From Sphingomonas sp. (lineage in GTDB: Bacteria > Pseudomonadota > Alphaproteobacteria > Sphingomonadales > Sphingomonadaceae), in the NCBI GenBank assembly GCA_021154945.1, contig JAJNQF010000419.1, positions 19,254 to 83,253 of the forward strand: a DNA stretch of 64,000 nucleotides, read 5' to 3'. Below, piece after piece: positions 8,922 to 17,681 of this stretch. The position numbers and the translations under genes were made by a program. The notes below the pieces were generated by a model, which was not told where the DNA came from, ran no database searches, and worked only from the letters and a program-made list of their open reading frames with translations. Each line of letters begins with the position of its first letter. Position 1 is the stretch's first letter.

Positions 8922-10667
8922 TCAGATGAAGCGTTTCAGCAACCCCGAGTTCGTCTTCGCCAATTCGACGACCTCGTCGCCGCGGCCGCTGATGATGGCC
9001 TTCGCCATGTAGAGCGTGAACCCCTTCATCTGTTCCAGATCGATCTTGGGCGGTACCACGAGCTCCGTACGCGCGGTGACGACGTCGAGCAAGGCAGGGC
9101 CCGGATGCGCCAGGACCTCCTTGATTGCGGCTTCCAGTTCACCAGGGTCGGTCACCCGGACACCGTGCAACCCTATCGTCCGCGCCATCGCGGCGAAGTC
9201 CGGATTGTCGAGAGCGACGCCGGTCTCGATCAGCCCGGCGGCTTTCATCTCCAACTCGACGAAACCCAGCGTTCCGTTGTTGAAGACCACCACCTTGACT
9301 GGAAGCGCTTGCTGCCGGAGCGTGAGAAGCTCTCCCATCAGCATCGCCAGGCCGCCGTCGCCCGACAGAGTTATGACCTGACGGCCAGGATACGCGGACT
9401 GCGCGCCGATTGCCTGCGGCAGGGCGTTCGCCATCGATCCGTGGTTGAACGATCCGATCAGACGGCGGCGGCCGTTCATCTCGAGATACCGCGCCGCCCA
9501 GACCGTCGGCGTTCCGACGTCGCAGGAAAACACGGCGTCGTCGGCGGCCAGTTCGCTCAGGATGCGGGCGACGTGCTGAGGGTGGACCACGCCGCTTCCC
9601 GCCTTGCCGTCGGCGAGTTCCTCCAGCGCCTCGCGCGCCTTCGCGTAATCCTTTCGGGCAGCTCGGAGGAACGATCCGTCGCGCTCGCCGGCGATATGGG
9701 GAAGCAGGGCGTCGATCGTCGCACCGATGTCGCCGATGAGACCCAGATCAATCCCCGTCCGGCGTCCGAGGTTCTCGGGCCGGAGGTCGATCTGGGCGAC
9801 CAGCGCGTCTTCTGGGTAGAACTGCCGGTACGGAAAGTCAGTGCCGAGCATGAGCAGCATGTCGCACGCCTTCATCGCGTCGTAGCCGGACGAGAAGCCG
9901 ATCAGTCCGGTCATTCCGACGTCGAACGGATTGTCGTATTCGACGAACTCCTTTCCGCCGAGCGCATGCACGATCGGAGCCTGCAGCGCCTCGGCGATCT
10001 TCAGCAGCTGTGGATGCGCCGTACGACATCCGCGCCCCGCGAGGATCGTGACGCGGTCGGCGTTGTTCAGCATGGCGGCCAAGGCGTCGATGTCGGCGGC
10101 CTGCGGAACCACGGTCGCGGCCGACGGCAGCAGCGCCCGGTCCGAGCGGGCACGTCGTCCGACAACGGGATGAAGTCCGACGTCGCCCGGGATCGACACC
10201 ACCGAGACGCCGCGATGTCCTACGGCCGCCCGTATCGCCGTATCCAGCGTACGGGGCATCTGGTCGGCGTTCGAGATGGTCTCGCAGTAGACGCTGCACT
10301 CGCGGAAGAGCCCCTCCGGCCGGGTTTCCTGGAAGTAGTTCGAGCCGATCTCGGCACTGGGCACCTGAGCGGCGATCGCCAAAACGGGTACGCGGGTGCG
10401 GTTGCAGTCGTACAGACCGTTGATGAGATGCATGTTGCCCGGGCCACAGGACCCGGCGCAGACCGCGAGCCGGCCGGTCAACTGTGCCTCGGCGCCTGCT
10501 GCGAACGCGGCGGCCTCCTCGTTGCGGACATGGACCCATTCGATCTTGCCCTGCCGCCGAAGGCTGTCCGTCAAACCGTTAAGGCTATCGCCGACGACGC
10601 CGTATATCCGCTTCACGCCCGCGAGGTGAAGAGTCTCCGCGAACAGGTCTGCGACGGTACAGTACAT
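8922..10667 (-). CDS. poxB: Pyruvate dehydrogenase (quinone) / pyruvate oxidase, ThDP-dependent
   Basis: A 581-aa ThDP enzyme with three domains: the Pyr domain (GVVGDSLNGLTDSL near 24, catalytic-Glu segment HVRNEEAAAFAAGAEAQ ~47-63), the central FAD/nucleotide-like domain (~190-330), and the PP domain with the ThDP/Mg motif GDGGLAMLMGEL...NNG around 430-460. It oxidises pyruvate to acetate and CO2, passing electrons to the quinone pool at the membrane. ATG 10667 follows GGAGA at 5-6 bp. Other ThDP oxidases or acetolactate synthase are less likely because GCGPGN-type details and length fit PoxB. Confidence 0.88.
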   Translation of the reverse strand: MYCTVADLFAETLHLAGVKRIYGVVGDSLNGLTDSLRRQGKIEWVHVRNEEAAAFAAGAEAQLTGRLAVCAGSCGPGNMHLINGLYDCNRTRVPVLAIAAQVPSAEIGSNYFQETRPEGLFRECSVYCETISNADQMPRTLDTAIRAAVGHRGVSVVSIPGDVGLHPVVGRRARSDRALLPSAATVVPQAADIDALAAMLNNADRVTILAGRGCRTAHPQLLKIAEALQAPIVHALGGKEFVEYDNPFDVGMTGLIGFSSGYDAMKACDMLLMLGTDFPYRQFYPEDALVAQIDLRPENLGRRTGIDLGLIGDIGATIDALLPHIAGERDGSFLRAARKDYAKAREALEELADGKAGSGVVHPQHVARILSELAADDAVFSCDVGTPTVWAARYLEMNGRRRLIGSFNHGSMANALPQAIGAQSAYPGRQVITLSGDGGLAMLMGELLTLRQQALPVKVVVFNNGTLGFVELEMKAAGLIETGVALDNPDFAAMARTIGLHGVRVTDPGELEAAIKEVLAHPGPALLDVVTARTELVVPPKIDLEQMKGFTLYMAKAIISGRGDEVVELAKTNSGLLKRFI

Positions 10668-10882
10668 GGCGATCTCCGAAATGCTGAGATGTCGAGCGCT
10701 CGCCCGACGGGGTGGGGCGTGCTGGGCCGCGCGAATGTCGTACCAGCTTGGGGAAGGGGACTTGTCGCGTCGGGCAAGCCGCGTCGTTCGTTCACGATTA
10801 TGACGGCGAGTGAATGCCGACGTCCTTTGGCTCCGTCCGGATGCCCCGAACTCCAGGCATCCGGACGCAACGCCGTAAGTGA

Positions 10883-12364
10883 TCAGGCGCCGCCGACGCC
10901 TTCTCCGACGAGCTTGCCTGGATCGACCACCCGGTCGAATGTCGTCTCGTCGACCTTGCCCGATTTCAGCGCCGCCTCCTTCAAGGTCGATCCGTCCGCG
11001 TTGGCAGCTTCGGCGATGTGGGCTGCGTTGTCGTAGCCAATCACCGGCGAGAGAGCCGTCACCAGCATGAGGGACTCGTTCACGGACGCGTCGATCCGCT
11101 CACGGTTCAGGGTCGTGCCTTCGATCGAGTAGGTGCGCATCTTCGCGCACATGTCACCGAGGATACGGGCGGAGTGGAGGACGTTGTTGATGATGATCGG
11201 ACGCATCGCATTCAGCTCGAAGTTGCCCTGACTGCCTGCGAACGCGACCGCATTGTCCTCGCCGATGACCTGGATGCAGACCATGACCATGGCCTCGCAC
11301 TGTGTCGGGTTGACCTTGCCCGGCATGATCGAGGACCCTGGCTCGTTCTGAGGCAGCAGCAGTTCGCCCAGACCGCAGCGGGGGCCGGACGCCAACCAGC
11401 GCATGTCGTTTGAGATCTTCATAAGGGAGACGGCCAGACCGCGGAGCGTCGCCATGGTCGCGACCATCGCATCGAGGGAACCCTGTGCGGCGAACTTGTT
11501 AGGTGCCGTGATGAACGGCTTGTGGGTGAGCTCGGCGATCGCTTCGGCGATCTCGATCGAGAAGCCCTTCGGCGAGTTCAGACCGGTTCCAACGGCGGTG
11601 CCACCTGCCGCCAGCTTGTAGAGACCGCCCATCGACGCCCGGACTGCGGCGATCGCATCGCGGACCTGCGTCGCGTAGCCCGACCATTCCTGCCCGACGG
11701 TCAGGGGTACGGCGTCCTGAAGGTGGGTGCGGCCCGTCTTGACCACGTCCATCCACTCGTCGCTCTTGGCCTCGATGGCGATCGCGAACTTCTCCGCCTG
11801 GGGAAGCAGGATCTCGTCGAGTTCGAGCACGGTCGCGATGTGCATGGCCGTCGGGAACGTGTCGTTCGACGACTGTCCCATGTTGACGTGATCGTTGGGA
11901 TGCACGGGCGTCTGGGTCCCGAGTTCGCCACCGAGCAACTGGATCGCGCGGTTGGAGAGGACCTCGTTGACGTTCATGTTCGACTGCGTGCCGGACCCGG
12001 TCTGCCACACGTAGAGCGGGTAGTCGTCGTCCAGAGCGCCCGCGATCGTCTCGTCGGCTGCGCGGATGATCGCATCCGCACGCCATTGCTCCAGCCTTCC
12101 GGCCTTCGCGTTCACAAGCGCGGCCGCTTTCTTCACGTACCCGTACGCATGGTAGACCTCCTTGGGCATCTTGTCGTTGCCGATGGAGAAGTGCTGCAGC
12201 GAGCGCTGGGTCTGTGCACCCCAGTAACGGTCCGCAGGAACCATGACCGTCCCCATGGAATCGAATTCCTTGCGTTCGCCCGACGCGTCCAGCCCGATCG
12301 GGATATCCTTTATGGAAGGCGTTTCCGACGTCTGAGGCTTCTTCTCTGCGGTTGAATTGGTCAC
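10883..12364 (-). CDS. fumC: Fumarate hydratase class II
   Basis: About 493 aa in the aspartase/fumarase superfamily, with GSGTQSNMNVNEV near residue 120 and the signature GSSIMPGKVNPTQCEA near 340. It interconverts fumarate and malate in the TCA cycle. GTG 12364 is preferred because AAAAGGAA lies upstream at suitable spacing; upstream ATG codons would add an unlikely Arg/Ser tail. The N-terminus carries about 25 extra residues before the canonical start, without looking like a targeting signal. The gene is divergent from the ThrE-type exporter across an AT-richer 277-bp region. Confidence 0.93.
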   Translation of the reverse strand: MTNSTAEKKPQTSETPSIKDIPIGLDASGERKEFDSMGTVMVPADRYWGAQTQRSLQHFSIGNDKMPKEVYHAYGYVKKAAALVNAKAGRLEQWRADAIIRAADETIAGALDDDYPLYVWQTGSGTQSNMNVNEVLSNRAIQLLGGELGTQTPVHPNDHVNMGQSSNDTFPTAMHIATVLELDEILLPQAEKFAIAIEAKSDEWMDVVKTGRTHLQDAVPLTVGQEWSGYATQVRDAIAAVRASMGGLYKLAAGGTAVGTGLNSPKGFSIEIAEAIAELTHKPFITAPNKFAAQGSLDAMVATMATLRGLAVSLMKISNDMRWLASGPRCGLGELLLPQNEPGSSIMPGKVNPTQCEAMVMVCIQVIGEDNAVAFAGSQGNFELNAMRPIIINNVLHSARILGDMCAKMRTYSIEGTTLNRERIDASVNESLMLVTALSPVIGYDNAAHIAEAANADGSTLKEAALKSGKVDETTFDRVVDPGKLVGEGVGGA

Positions 12365-12541
12365 TGGTCTGTTCCTTTTCATGCTTCGAGATGATCGCAT
12401 CCGGACAAGGGCTGCCCCACGGAGCGTGGCCGGCAGTCACGTTCAATCGTATCTGTGAACGTATCGCGTCGTTAGTCAGCGATCTCTTAGCGACAACAAC
12501 GCCTCTAGTAACGAGTAGTTACGGAGCTCCTATGTATAGGA

Positions 12542-12558
12542 TATCCAGAACTTGGATA
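12542..12558. promoter_or_regulatory. Inverted repeat TATCCA-N5-TGGATA, candidate operator
   Basis: A 17-bp inverted repeat with 6-bp arms in the divergent fumC / exporter promoter region, about 85 bp upstream of the exporter start. A second inverted repeat, GTAAC-N5-GTTAC, lies at 12508-12522. No adjacent regulator suggests which protein binds. Confidence 0.35.
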
Positions 12559-12641
12559 AACCGAACAATTAAGTCTGAGCGTATGGTGAGTCTCTGACAA
12601 AAGAACTATTGACGTTGGCAGCGGTATCAGGGGTTTGTTGT

Positions 12642-13898
12642 ATGTCGGCGTTGCAGGATCATGATGTCGTGGGGCTGATCGGGGATGCCGTGATCAACCT
12701 TCACGGCAACGGACAGCAGACCGACGAGACGGTCAGATCGGTCAAGCGGCTCGTTCGGCACTACGACGCCGATATCGCCGTCATGCCGCGATGGGGCGAG
12801 GTTTTGCTCCGCGAGGGACCTGGCGCAGCCGGTCGCCCGATCGCGCTGCTGGACGTCACTCCGTCGAGCGTCGGCATGAACCGCGTCCTGGCCACCAGCA
12901 GGGTCATCGACGCGGCGATCGCTGAACATCTACCGATTACGGAGGTGCGGGCTAGGCTGAAGACCGTCGGAGCGATGCCGCCCTCGTCAAATCACCTGTT
13001 CGCATTGGCGTGCGCGACCGGAGCGGTCGCGTTGTCGGTCACGTTCGGCGTCGAACACCTTCCCGCGGTCGTGCTCATGTTCGTCAGCGCCGGCGCCGGT
13101 GGATATGTCCGGCGCCTGTCCTCGCGATACGGGGCAAGCGCCTTCGCGCAGGCGTTCCTGGCAGCTCTCCTCGCAGGATTGATCGGCGCCCTGGGGGTGC
13201 GCCTCAACATCAGTTCGGACCTCAGGCTGATAGCCGTATGTCCCTGCATGGTGATCGTGCCCGGCCCCCATCTGCTGAACGGGACGCTCGATCTGCTCGC
13301 CGGTCGTCTGCCGCTCGGGGCTTCGCGCCTGCTCTTCGCTGCGCTCATCCTGCTTTCGATTAGCGCAGGACTCCTGGTCGGCCTCAGCGTCTGCGACGTG
13401 TCGCTTCCGGCGGCACCGGTGGGGCGGGCGGTCGCTCTATGGCCGGTCGTTCTCGCGGCCGGCGTGGCGGCCTCGTGCTACAGCGTCTTCTTCTCGATGC
13501 CCCTGCGTCTTCTCGGTTGGCCGATCGCGACCGCGATGGCCGTCGACGGCGTCCGGTGGCTTGCGATGAGCGAACTGCACGTCGGACCTGCCGGAGGTGC
13601 CGGCCTCGCCGGTCTGGTCGCGGGGACACTGCTGGTGCCGGTCGCCCGGCGCCATCGGATCCCGTTCGCGGGCATCGGCTTCGCGTCCATCGTATCGCTG
13701 ATGCCGGGGGTGTTCGTATTTCGAATGATGGGCGGACTGACGTCGCTCCAGTTCGCCGACCACGCGGCAGCCGTCCCGATACTGGAGGGCGTGGTGGCCG
13801 ACGGGTTGACCGCGCTTCTGATCGTGGCTGCGATGACGGTCTGCATCGTCATCCCCAAGCATCTCTACGACACGTTCTGGCCGAGCGCGGCTCGATGA
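12642..13898 (+). CDS. Threonine/serine exporter (ThrE) family membrane protein
   Basis: 418 aa with both ThrE halves in one chain. An N-terminal soluble segment (~1-115, with IAVMPRWGEVLL) precedes about ten membrane helices, including the conserved MVIVPGPHLLNGTLDLLAGR loop. The C-terminal half (~260-415) corresponds to the ThrE_2/YjjB-like domain. Related proteins export small amino acids or dicarboxylates such as succinate. ATG 12642 follows AGGGG. The stop overlaps the next ATG (ATGA), so the DUF1275 protein is translationally coupled. Confidence 0.82.
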   Translation: MSALQDHDVVGLIGDAVINLHGNGQQTDETVRSVKRLVRHYDADIAVMPRWGEVLLREGPGAAGRPIALLDVTPSSVGMNRVLATSRVIDAAIAEHLPITEVRARLKTVGAMPPSSNHLFALACATGAVALSVTFGVEHLPAVVLMFVSAGAGGYVRRLSSRYGASAFAQAFLAALLAGLIGALGVRLNISSDLRLIAVCPCMVIVPGPHLLNGTLDLLAGRLPLGASRLLFAALILLSISAGLLVGLSVCDVSLPAAPVGRAVALWPVVLAAGVAASCYSVFFSMPLRLLGWPIATAMAVDGVRWLAMSELHVGPAGGAGLAGLVAGTLLVPVARRHRIPFAGIGFASIVSLMPGVFVFRMMGGLTSLQFADHAAAVPILEGVVADGLTALLIVAAMTVCIVIPKHLYDTFWPSAAR

Positions 13899-14617
13899 GC
13901 GACGCTCTGATCGCGGCTTCGCAGCCGTCGGATCTTCCGATGACGCCGCAGAGCCTGCCTGCCTGCCTTGGCTTCGTAGCCGGCATCGTCGATGTCACGA
14001 GCTGGTTGACGCTGGGCGGACTCTTCACGGCGCACATAACCGGAAATCTGGTCGTGATGGCGGCGGACGCTCTCAACGGACGGCCCATGCATCCGACACA
14101 GGTGCTCGCCGTTCCGATGTTCATAATCGTGGCCGCCGTTCTCGCGATCATCGTCCGGCGCAGGCGAATGGAAGCTGGCAAGATTCAGGATGCCTTCCTG
14201 ATCCTCCAGTCGGTTCTCCTGACGTTCGCCGCGCTCGTCGCGTTCACGGCTCGACCTTCGCTCGCGCCGCTCGCCGCGGACGCTGGAATTGTCGCGATGC
14301 TTGCCGTGGCGGCGATGGCCTCCCAGAACGCCCTGCTCCATCTTAGCACCAAGCCCTCTCCGACCACGGCCGTGATGACCGGCAACATCGTCGCGTGCAC
14401 GCTCTCGCTGGTCTCGATCGTCATGTACCGCCCGTCGGACTACGACGCCGCCAGGAAGCAGTGGCACGACACCTGGCCGGTTCTGGCAGGCTTTCTTCTC
14501 GGTTGCATCGCAGGTTCGGTGTTCGTCCACTTCTGGAAGGACGGCGCTTGGACCGCCGCTGCCGTGGCTTCGATCGCGTCCGCCGTATGGATCCGTACGG
14601 TCCGCAGGCCATCCTGA
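13895..14617 (+). CDS. DUF1275 (YoaK) family membrane protein
   Basis: 240 aa with about six transmembrane helices. It carries the family opening GFVAGIVDVTSWLTLGGLFTAHITGN, in which the TAHITGNLV segment is diagnostic, and an internal echo at VMTGNIV. Function is not established for this family; a channel or transporter role is usually presumed. ATG 13895 overlaps the exporter stop by 4 bp. A second DUF1275 gene lies at 16940-17644 on the opposite strand. Confidence 0.85.
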   Translation: MSDALIAASQPSDLPMTPQSLPACLGFVAGIVDVTSWLTLGGLFTAHITGNLVVMAADALNGRPMHPTQVLAVPMFIIVAAVLAIIVRRRRMEAGKIQDAFLILQSVLLTFAALVAFTARPSLAPLAADAGIVAMLAVAAMASQNALLHLSTKPSPTTAVMTGNIVACTLSLVSIVMYRPSDYDAARKQWHDTWPVLAGFLLGCIAGSVFVHFWKDGAWTAAAVASIASAVWIRTVRRPS

Positions 14618-14650
14618 TCCCCCAACACTCTACATCGCGAAGGAACGAAC

Positions 14651-15067
14651 ATGACTGATTTGCCGCCACCACCGATCACGTCGCAGGAGATACGCATCGT
14701 GGACGCGCGGGGAAAACCGCGCATCCTGATCTCCGCCAAGGACGGTACGCCGACGATCGTGCTCCTCCGCGCGGATGGAGAGACGGGAGCGAGCGTCGCT
14801 TTGGACGTCGACGGTCGACCTGCGGTCAAGCTCGCCAACCCGGTAGCCGGAGGCCCGGTCGCGGCGTTGGAGATCGACGACAAGGGCGCGCACGTGAAGT
14901 TCGACCGGAAGGGCGGTGCTTCGGCGTACCTGTTCCTCAACAACCTGGGAGGATCCGGCGTCGTGCTGATCGACCCGACCGGGAAGCGACGCCTGGATGC
15001 GATCGTCGCTCCCGACGGGAAGACGACGATCGAGCGGGTAGGTGACGACGGAAAGGCGCTGCCGTAA
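14651..15067 (+). CDS. Hypothetical 138-aa beta-repeat protein
   Basis: Starts at ATG 14651 after GAAGGAAC. The sequence is a series of short beta-hairpin units of the form (I/V)-x-D-x-x-G-(K/R) (for example VDARGKPRILI, LDVDGRPAVKL, IDPTGKRRLDAI), each ~20-25 residues, suggesting a small repetitive beta structure. No signal peptide, no catalytic motif, and no assignable function. It lies 33 bp after the DUF1275 gene and may belong to the same transcript. Confidence 0.7.
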   Translation: MTDLPPPPITSQEIRIVDARGKPRILISAKDGTPTIVLLRADGETGASVALDVDGRPAVKLANPVAGGPVAALEIDDKGAHVKFDRKGGASAYLFLNNLGGSGVVLIDPTGKRRLDAIVAPDGKTTIERVGDDGKALP

Positions 15068-15475
15068 CGGTTGCAGCTCGCAACGTTGAACTCGGGCTGA
15101 CAAAAGAGGTGCGACTTTCCCTATTCTCCGCTCTGATGGGAAAGGCTGGTTGGCAGGAACCGCCCACACCCCGACATTCAGGCTGGTGATCCGGACTCCC
15201 GACAACAGCCATTCGTTGAGCGCGATCTTTCCCGTTTCTCCGTCTCGAACAGCCCATTTCGGGAAAGAGCAATCGGGAACAGAGTTCGGGAAAGGGGTGG
15301 CCCGGCCGGCTTTCTGTGCGATCGCCCGGGCAACTGTCCCGCTGCGGATTCCTTTTCGGGAAGAAGCTCAAGCGTTAAAGCGTCGCCATGAAGATCATGT
15401 CCGCCATGCTGTTGGTGTCGGTTGAAGCCGGCGCAGGCCCTGACATCGCAAGCATGGCCAAGTAAGAGTGAAGTA
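15068..15475. other. 408-bp gap with repeated TTCGGGAA-type words
   Basis: No gene supported. It holds several copies of a short word, TTCGGGAA (15258, 15285 and 15355), plus the inverted form TTTCCCG at ~15228. Related TTTTCCCG words occur on the far side of the VOC gene (~15950 and ~15995). Confidence 0.45.
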
Positions 15476-15937
15476 ATGACAGACGCCGCAAACGTTATTG
15501 CCGTGGACCATACAGGCTTCGCCGTATCGTCTTTAGACGAAGCCGTTCACTTCTGGATGGAGGCGCTCGGTTTCACACTTGAGCGGCAATCGGAGATGGG
15601 GGGCGACTTCCTGCATCAGGTGACAGGTGTCGATGATCCGAGTGTGAAAACGGCGATCGTCAGGGCACCGGACGGCTATGTTGTCGAACTGTTGCAATAT
15701 TCAAAAGGGCGCCAGAACGGTGCGGTGCCCAACAGCGCGGGGGCGATCGGTGCGGCCCACCTGGCTCTGGCCGTAAACGATATCCATGCCGCTATTGCCC
15801 GCGTCGAGGCAGCAGGATGGAAGGCGAAGGGTAGTCCGTTGCCGATCGCGGGTGGGCCAAGGAAGGGAACGTTGGTGGCCTACGTTTCAGGCCCCGATCA
15901 TATCACGATAGAGCTTATGCAGCCGCCAGCCCGTTAA
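15476..15937 (+). CDS. VOC (glyoxalase/bleomycin-resistance) family protein
   Basis: A 153-aa single-chain VOC protein made of two beta-alpha-beta-beta-beta modules: VDHTGFAVSSLDEAVHFW at the start and GAAHLALAVNDIHAAIARV in the second half, ending HITIELMQPP. Likely metal ligands are the His of VDHTGF, a mid Glu (VVELLQ), the His of AAHLALAV and the Glu of TIELMQ. The start is ATG 15476; an upstream ATG at 15422 would add an unrelated tail. Cytoplasmic and substrate unknown. Composition is less GC-biased than the genes before it. Confidence 0.85.
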   Translation: MTDAANVIAVDHTGFAVSSLDEAVHFWMEALGFTLERQSEMGGDFLHQVTGVDDPSVKTAIVRAPDGYVVELLQYSKGRQNGAVPNSAGAIGAAHLALAVNDIHAAIARVEAAGWKAKGSPLPIAGGPRKGTLVAYVSGPDHITIELMQPPAR

Positions 15938-16010
15938 TGGGCCGGCGGACGTTTTCCCGCTTCACCATCCCAATCGAGAAACCAGACCTGCCGAAATTTT
16001 TCCCGGGCAC

Positions 16011-16478
16011 TTATGGGGCGGGTAGAGTAGGGAGAGGCTCCTTGGCTAGCCTGACAATCTCCGCGGCTAGATCGTCGGATGATGCTGCCGCCTTAGGCCA
16101 ATAAATCATGTCGCAGATGGGTACGTTAGGGAAAGTGCGCTCAAGAGTACCAAGGCAAAAGCTGCTCCTTGGTTCGTCCGCAGCTTCGATGACGCCGATG
16201 CATTCCGCAACTTCCTGAACGGTAAGGTCGGGGATGCCCGGAGGAGGTCCCATCGCTGCCAACACCGCAAAATCACGTTCGCTGGTCCAACTGTACAGGT
16301 TGCTAAACGTGACGCTATCATACCCCTGCGATCCCGCTAGCGTATCGGCTTCGGCGATGAGCGCGTCGCACTCTTCGTCAGCATCCAAGCAATCCACGAT
16401 CCGAAGAATGAGGTTCTGCAATGCGTCGATCCGCTCCGGCGGGGGCGTCGGTATCAGCGCCTCAATCCTGCTGGGCAT
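16011..16478 (-). CDS. Hypothetical 155-aa acidic protein
   Basis: ATG 16478 is supported by AGGAGAGG at 5 bp. The protein is acidic, mostly helical, with a dense Asp/Glu stretch (CLDADEECDALIAEAD) and a C-terminal half containing CLGTLERTFPNVPICDMIYWP. No domain is recognised. It lies in the compositionally distinct patch that also contains the VOC gene, so horizontal acquisition is possible. Confidence 0.6.
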   Translation of the reverse strand: MPSRIEALIPTPPPERIDALQNLILRIVDCLDADEECDALIAEADTLAGSQGYDSVTFSNLYSWTSERDFAVLAAMGPPPGIPDLTVQEVAECIGVIEAADEPRSSFCLGTLERTFPNVPICDMIYWPKAAASSDDLAAEIVRLAKEPLPTLPAP

Positions 16479-16697
16479 CGAACCTCTCCTAACCGTAGAA
16501 TAATAGCCGACCATGAACACCGCTGTCGAACCTCCCCATTTGGCGGTCCGCGAGCAGATGGGTCAGCTTCGAGTCTTCGTCGGACCGATTTGGATCTCCG
16601 CATCGGCAGCCCAGCGCCTTCCGAGCGTTCCGGCTCACGCATCGTCGAAACGCCTTCTATTGCCGCTTCGGGCAAACGTGGTTCCAGGCCCCGACAC

Positions 16698-16943
16698 CTA
16701 ACGATGCGCGGTGCGTGGGTATGACGTGCCGAACTCGCTTACCACCTGACTGATGGCCGCTCCGACCTCGCTTGCGATGGCATGTCCGTCGAAGGTCCAG
16801 TTGGGGTCGGTGGGACCGTTCGTCCGAACCTGCCGACCAGGACCCATCTCATGACGGATCTCGTCGACGTCTACGCCAGTCAGTTCGTTGACTCGTTCGG
16901 CGATCATCCGCCCGAGATCCTCAAGGCTCGGAATCCCGCTCAC
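16698..16943 (-). CDS. 81-aa protein coupled to DUF1275, unknown function
   Basis: A GTG start at 16943 overlaps the stop of the upstream DUF1275 gene (GTGA), so it is probably translated by coupling. It is a soluble, mostly helical protein with a conserved-looking centre, PTDPNWTFDGHAIASEVG. No family recognised. It is the last gene of the nine-gene minus-strand operon that begins near 24184. Confidence 0.6.
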   Translation of the reverse strand: MSGIPSLEDLGRMIAERVNELTGVDVDEIRHEMGPGRQVRTNGPTDPNWTFDGHAIASEVGAAISQVVSEFGTSYPRTAHR

Positions 16944-17644
16944 GCTGCGACCTTGCGGACCGATGCAGGATGCAGTGCACAGCCGATCGTCGCGAGGAGG
17001 ATCACCGTGCCGGCGACCGCCAACGGCGCCACGAGACCGAACGTGAAAAGCAGCCAGGCACCGATCGCTGCGCCGACGAAGATCGCCACGACGGCGGCGA
17101 TGCGTCTCCGCCAATTGGTGTTGGCACCCCCCGCGACGCTGGAGTCGGCACCGAGACCGGTAAACGTCATCGTCAGCACGGTGGTGGTGAGATCGGCCAC
17201 CTTCAGCTGCCGGATCGTGCCGTTGCGATACCCCATCGCGACGCCGGTCAGCGCGATGATGGCGAACAGTCGGGCCTGAGGCGCCTGGGTCGCGACGTCG
17301 AAGTCCATCGCGACCATCGCCGCTGCCCAGAGCAGGACCGCCTCGATCGACGCGGATACGACGAGCCAACGCCGTTCGGTCCGACCGACATTCGCCTTGC
17401 CCATGCGTCCGGCGATGACCGCCCCGACCAGAAAACTTGCGATCGCGGCAAGGAAGGGGAGAACCTTGAAGCCCGGCGCGCCCGCCGCGGCGAACCCCAG
17501 GAACACGACGTTGCCCGTCATGTTCGCGGTGAAGACCTTCCCAAGACCAAGGACGCTCGCCGCGTCGACGAGGCCCGTAGTCGTCGAGAGGAGCAGCAGA
17601 AGCGGTATGCGCGGATCGAACGGCGCGGCGGCGGTAACGGTCAT
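16940..17644 (-). CDS. DUF1275 (YoaK) family membrane protein
   Basis: 234 aa, about six helices, with the family segment GLVDAASVLGLGKVFTANMTGN near residue 20. ATG 17644 is preferred over ATG 17656 because GGAGA sits six bases before it. It follows the porin gene by 37 bp and overlaps the 81-aa gene. It is a distant relative of the DUF1275 protein at 13895-14617 and has the same TAN/TAH-[MI]TGN core. Transported substrate unknown. Confidence 0.85.
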   Translation of the reverse strand: MTVTAAAPFDPRIPLLLLLSTTTGLVDAASVLGLGKVFTANMTGNVVFLGFAAAGAPGFKVLPFLAAIASFLVGAVIAGRMGKANVGRTERRWLVVSASIEAVLLWAAAMVAMDFDVATQAPQARLFAIIALTGVAMGYRNGTIRQLKVADLTTTVLTMTFTGLGADSSVAGGANTNWRRRIAAVVAIFVGAAIGAWLLFTFGLVAPLAVAGTVILLATIGCALHPASVRKVAA

Positions 17645-17681
17645 GGTCGTCTCCATTCAGAGTCGCGTGAGGTGGCGTCGC

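Noticed and set aside
9105..11036. Long plus-strand ORF (643 codons) across poxB and into fumC
   Set aside because: It is antisense to convincing genes; the product is Arg/Asp-rich and without domains, a typical artefact of high GC content.
13439..13894. Upstream extension of the DUF1275 frame into the exporter gene
   Set aside because: The extension is Arg-rich and out of frame with the ThrE domain; the ATG at 13895 with ATGA overlap is the natural start.
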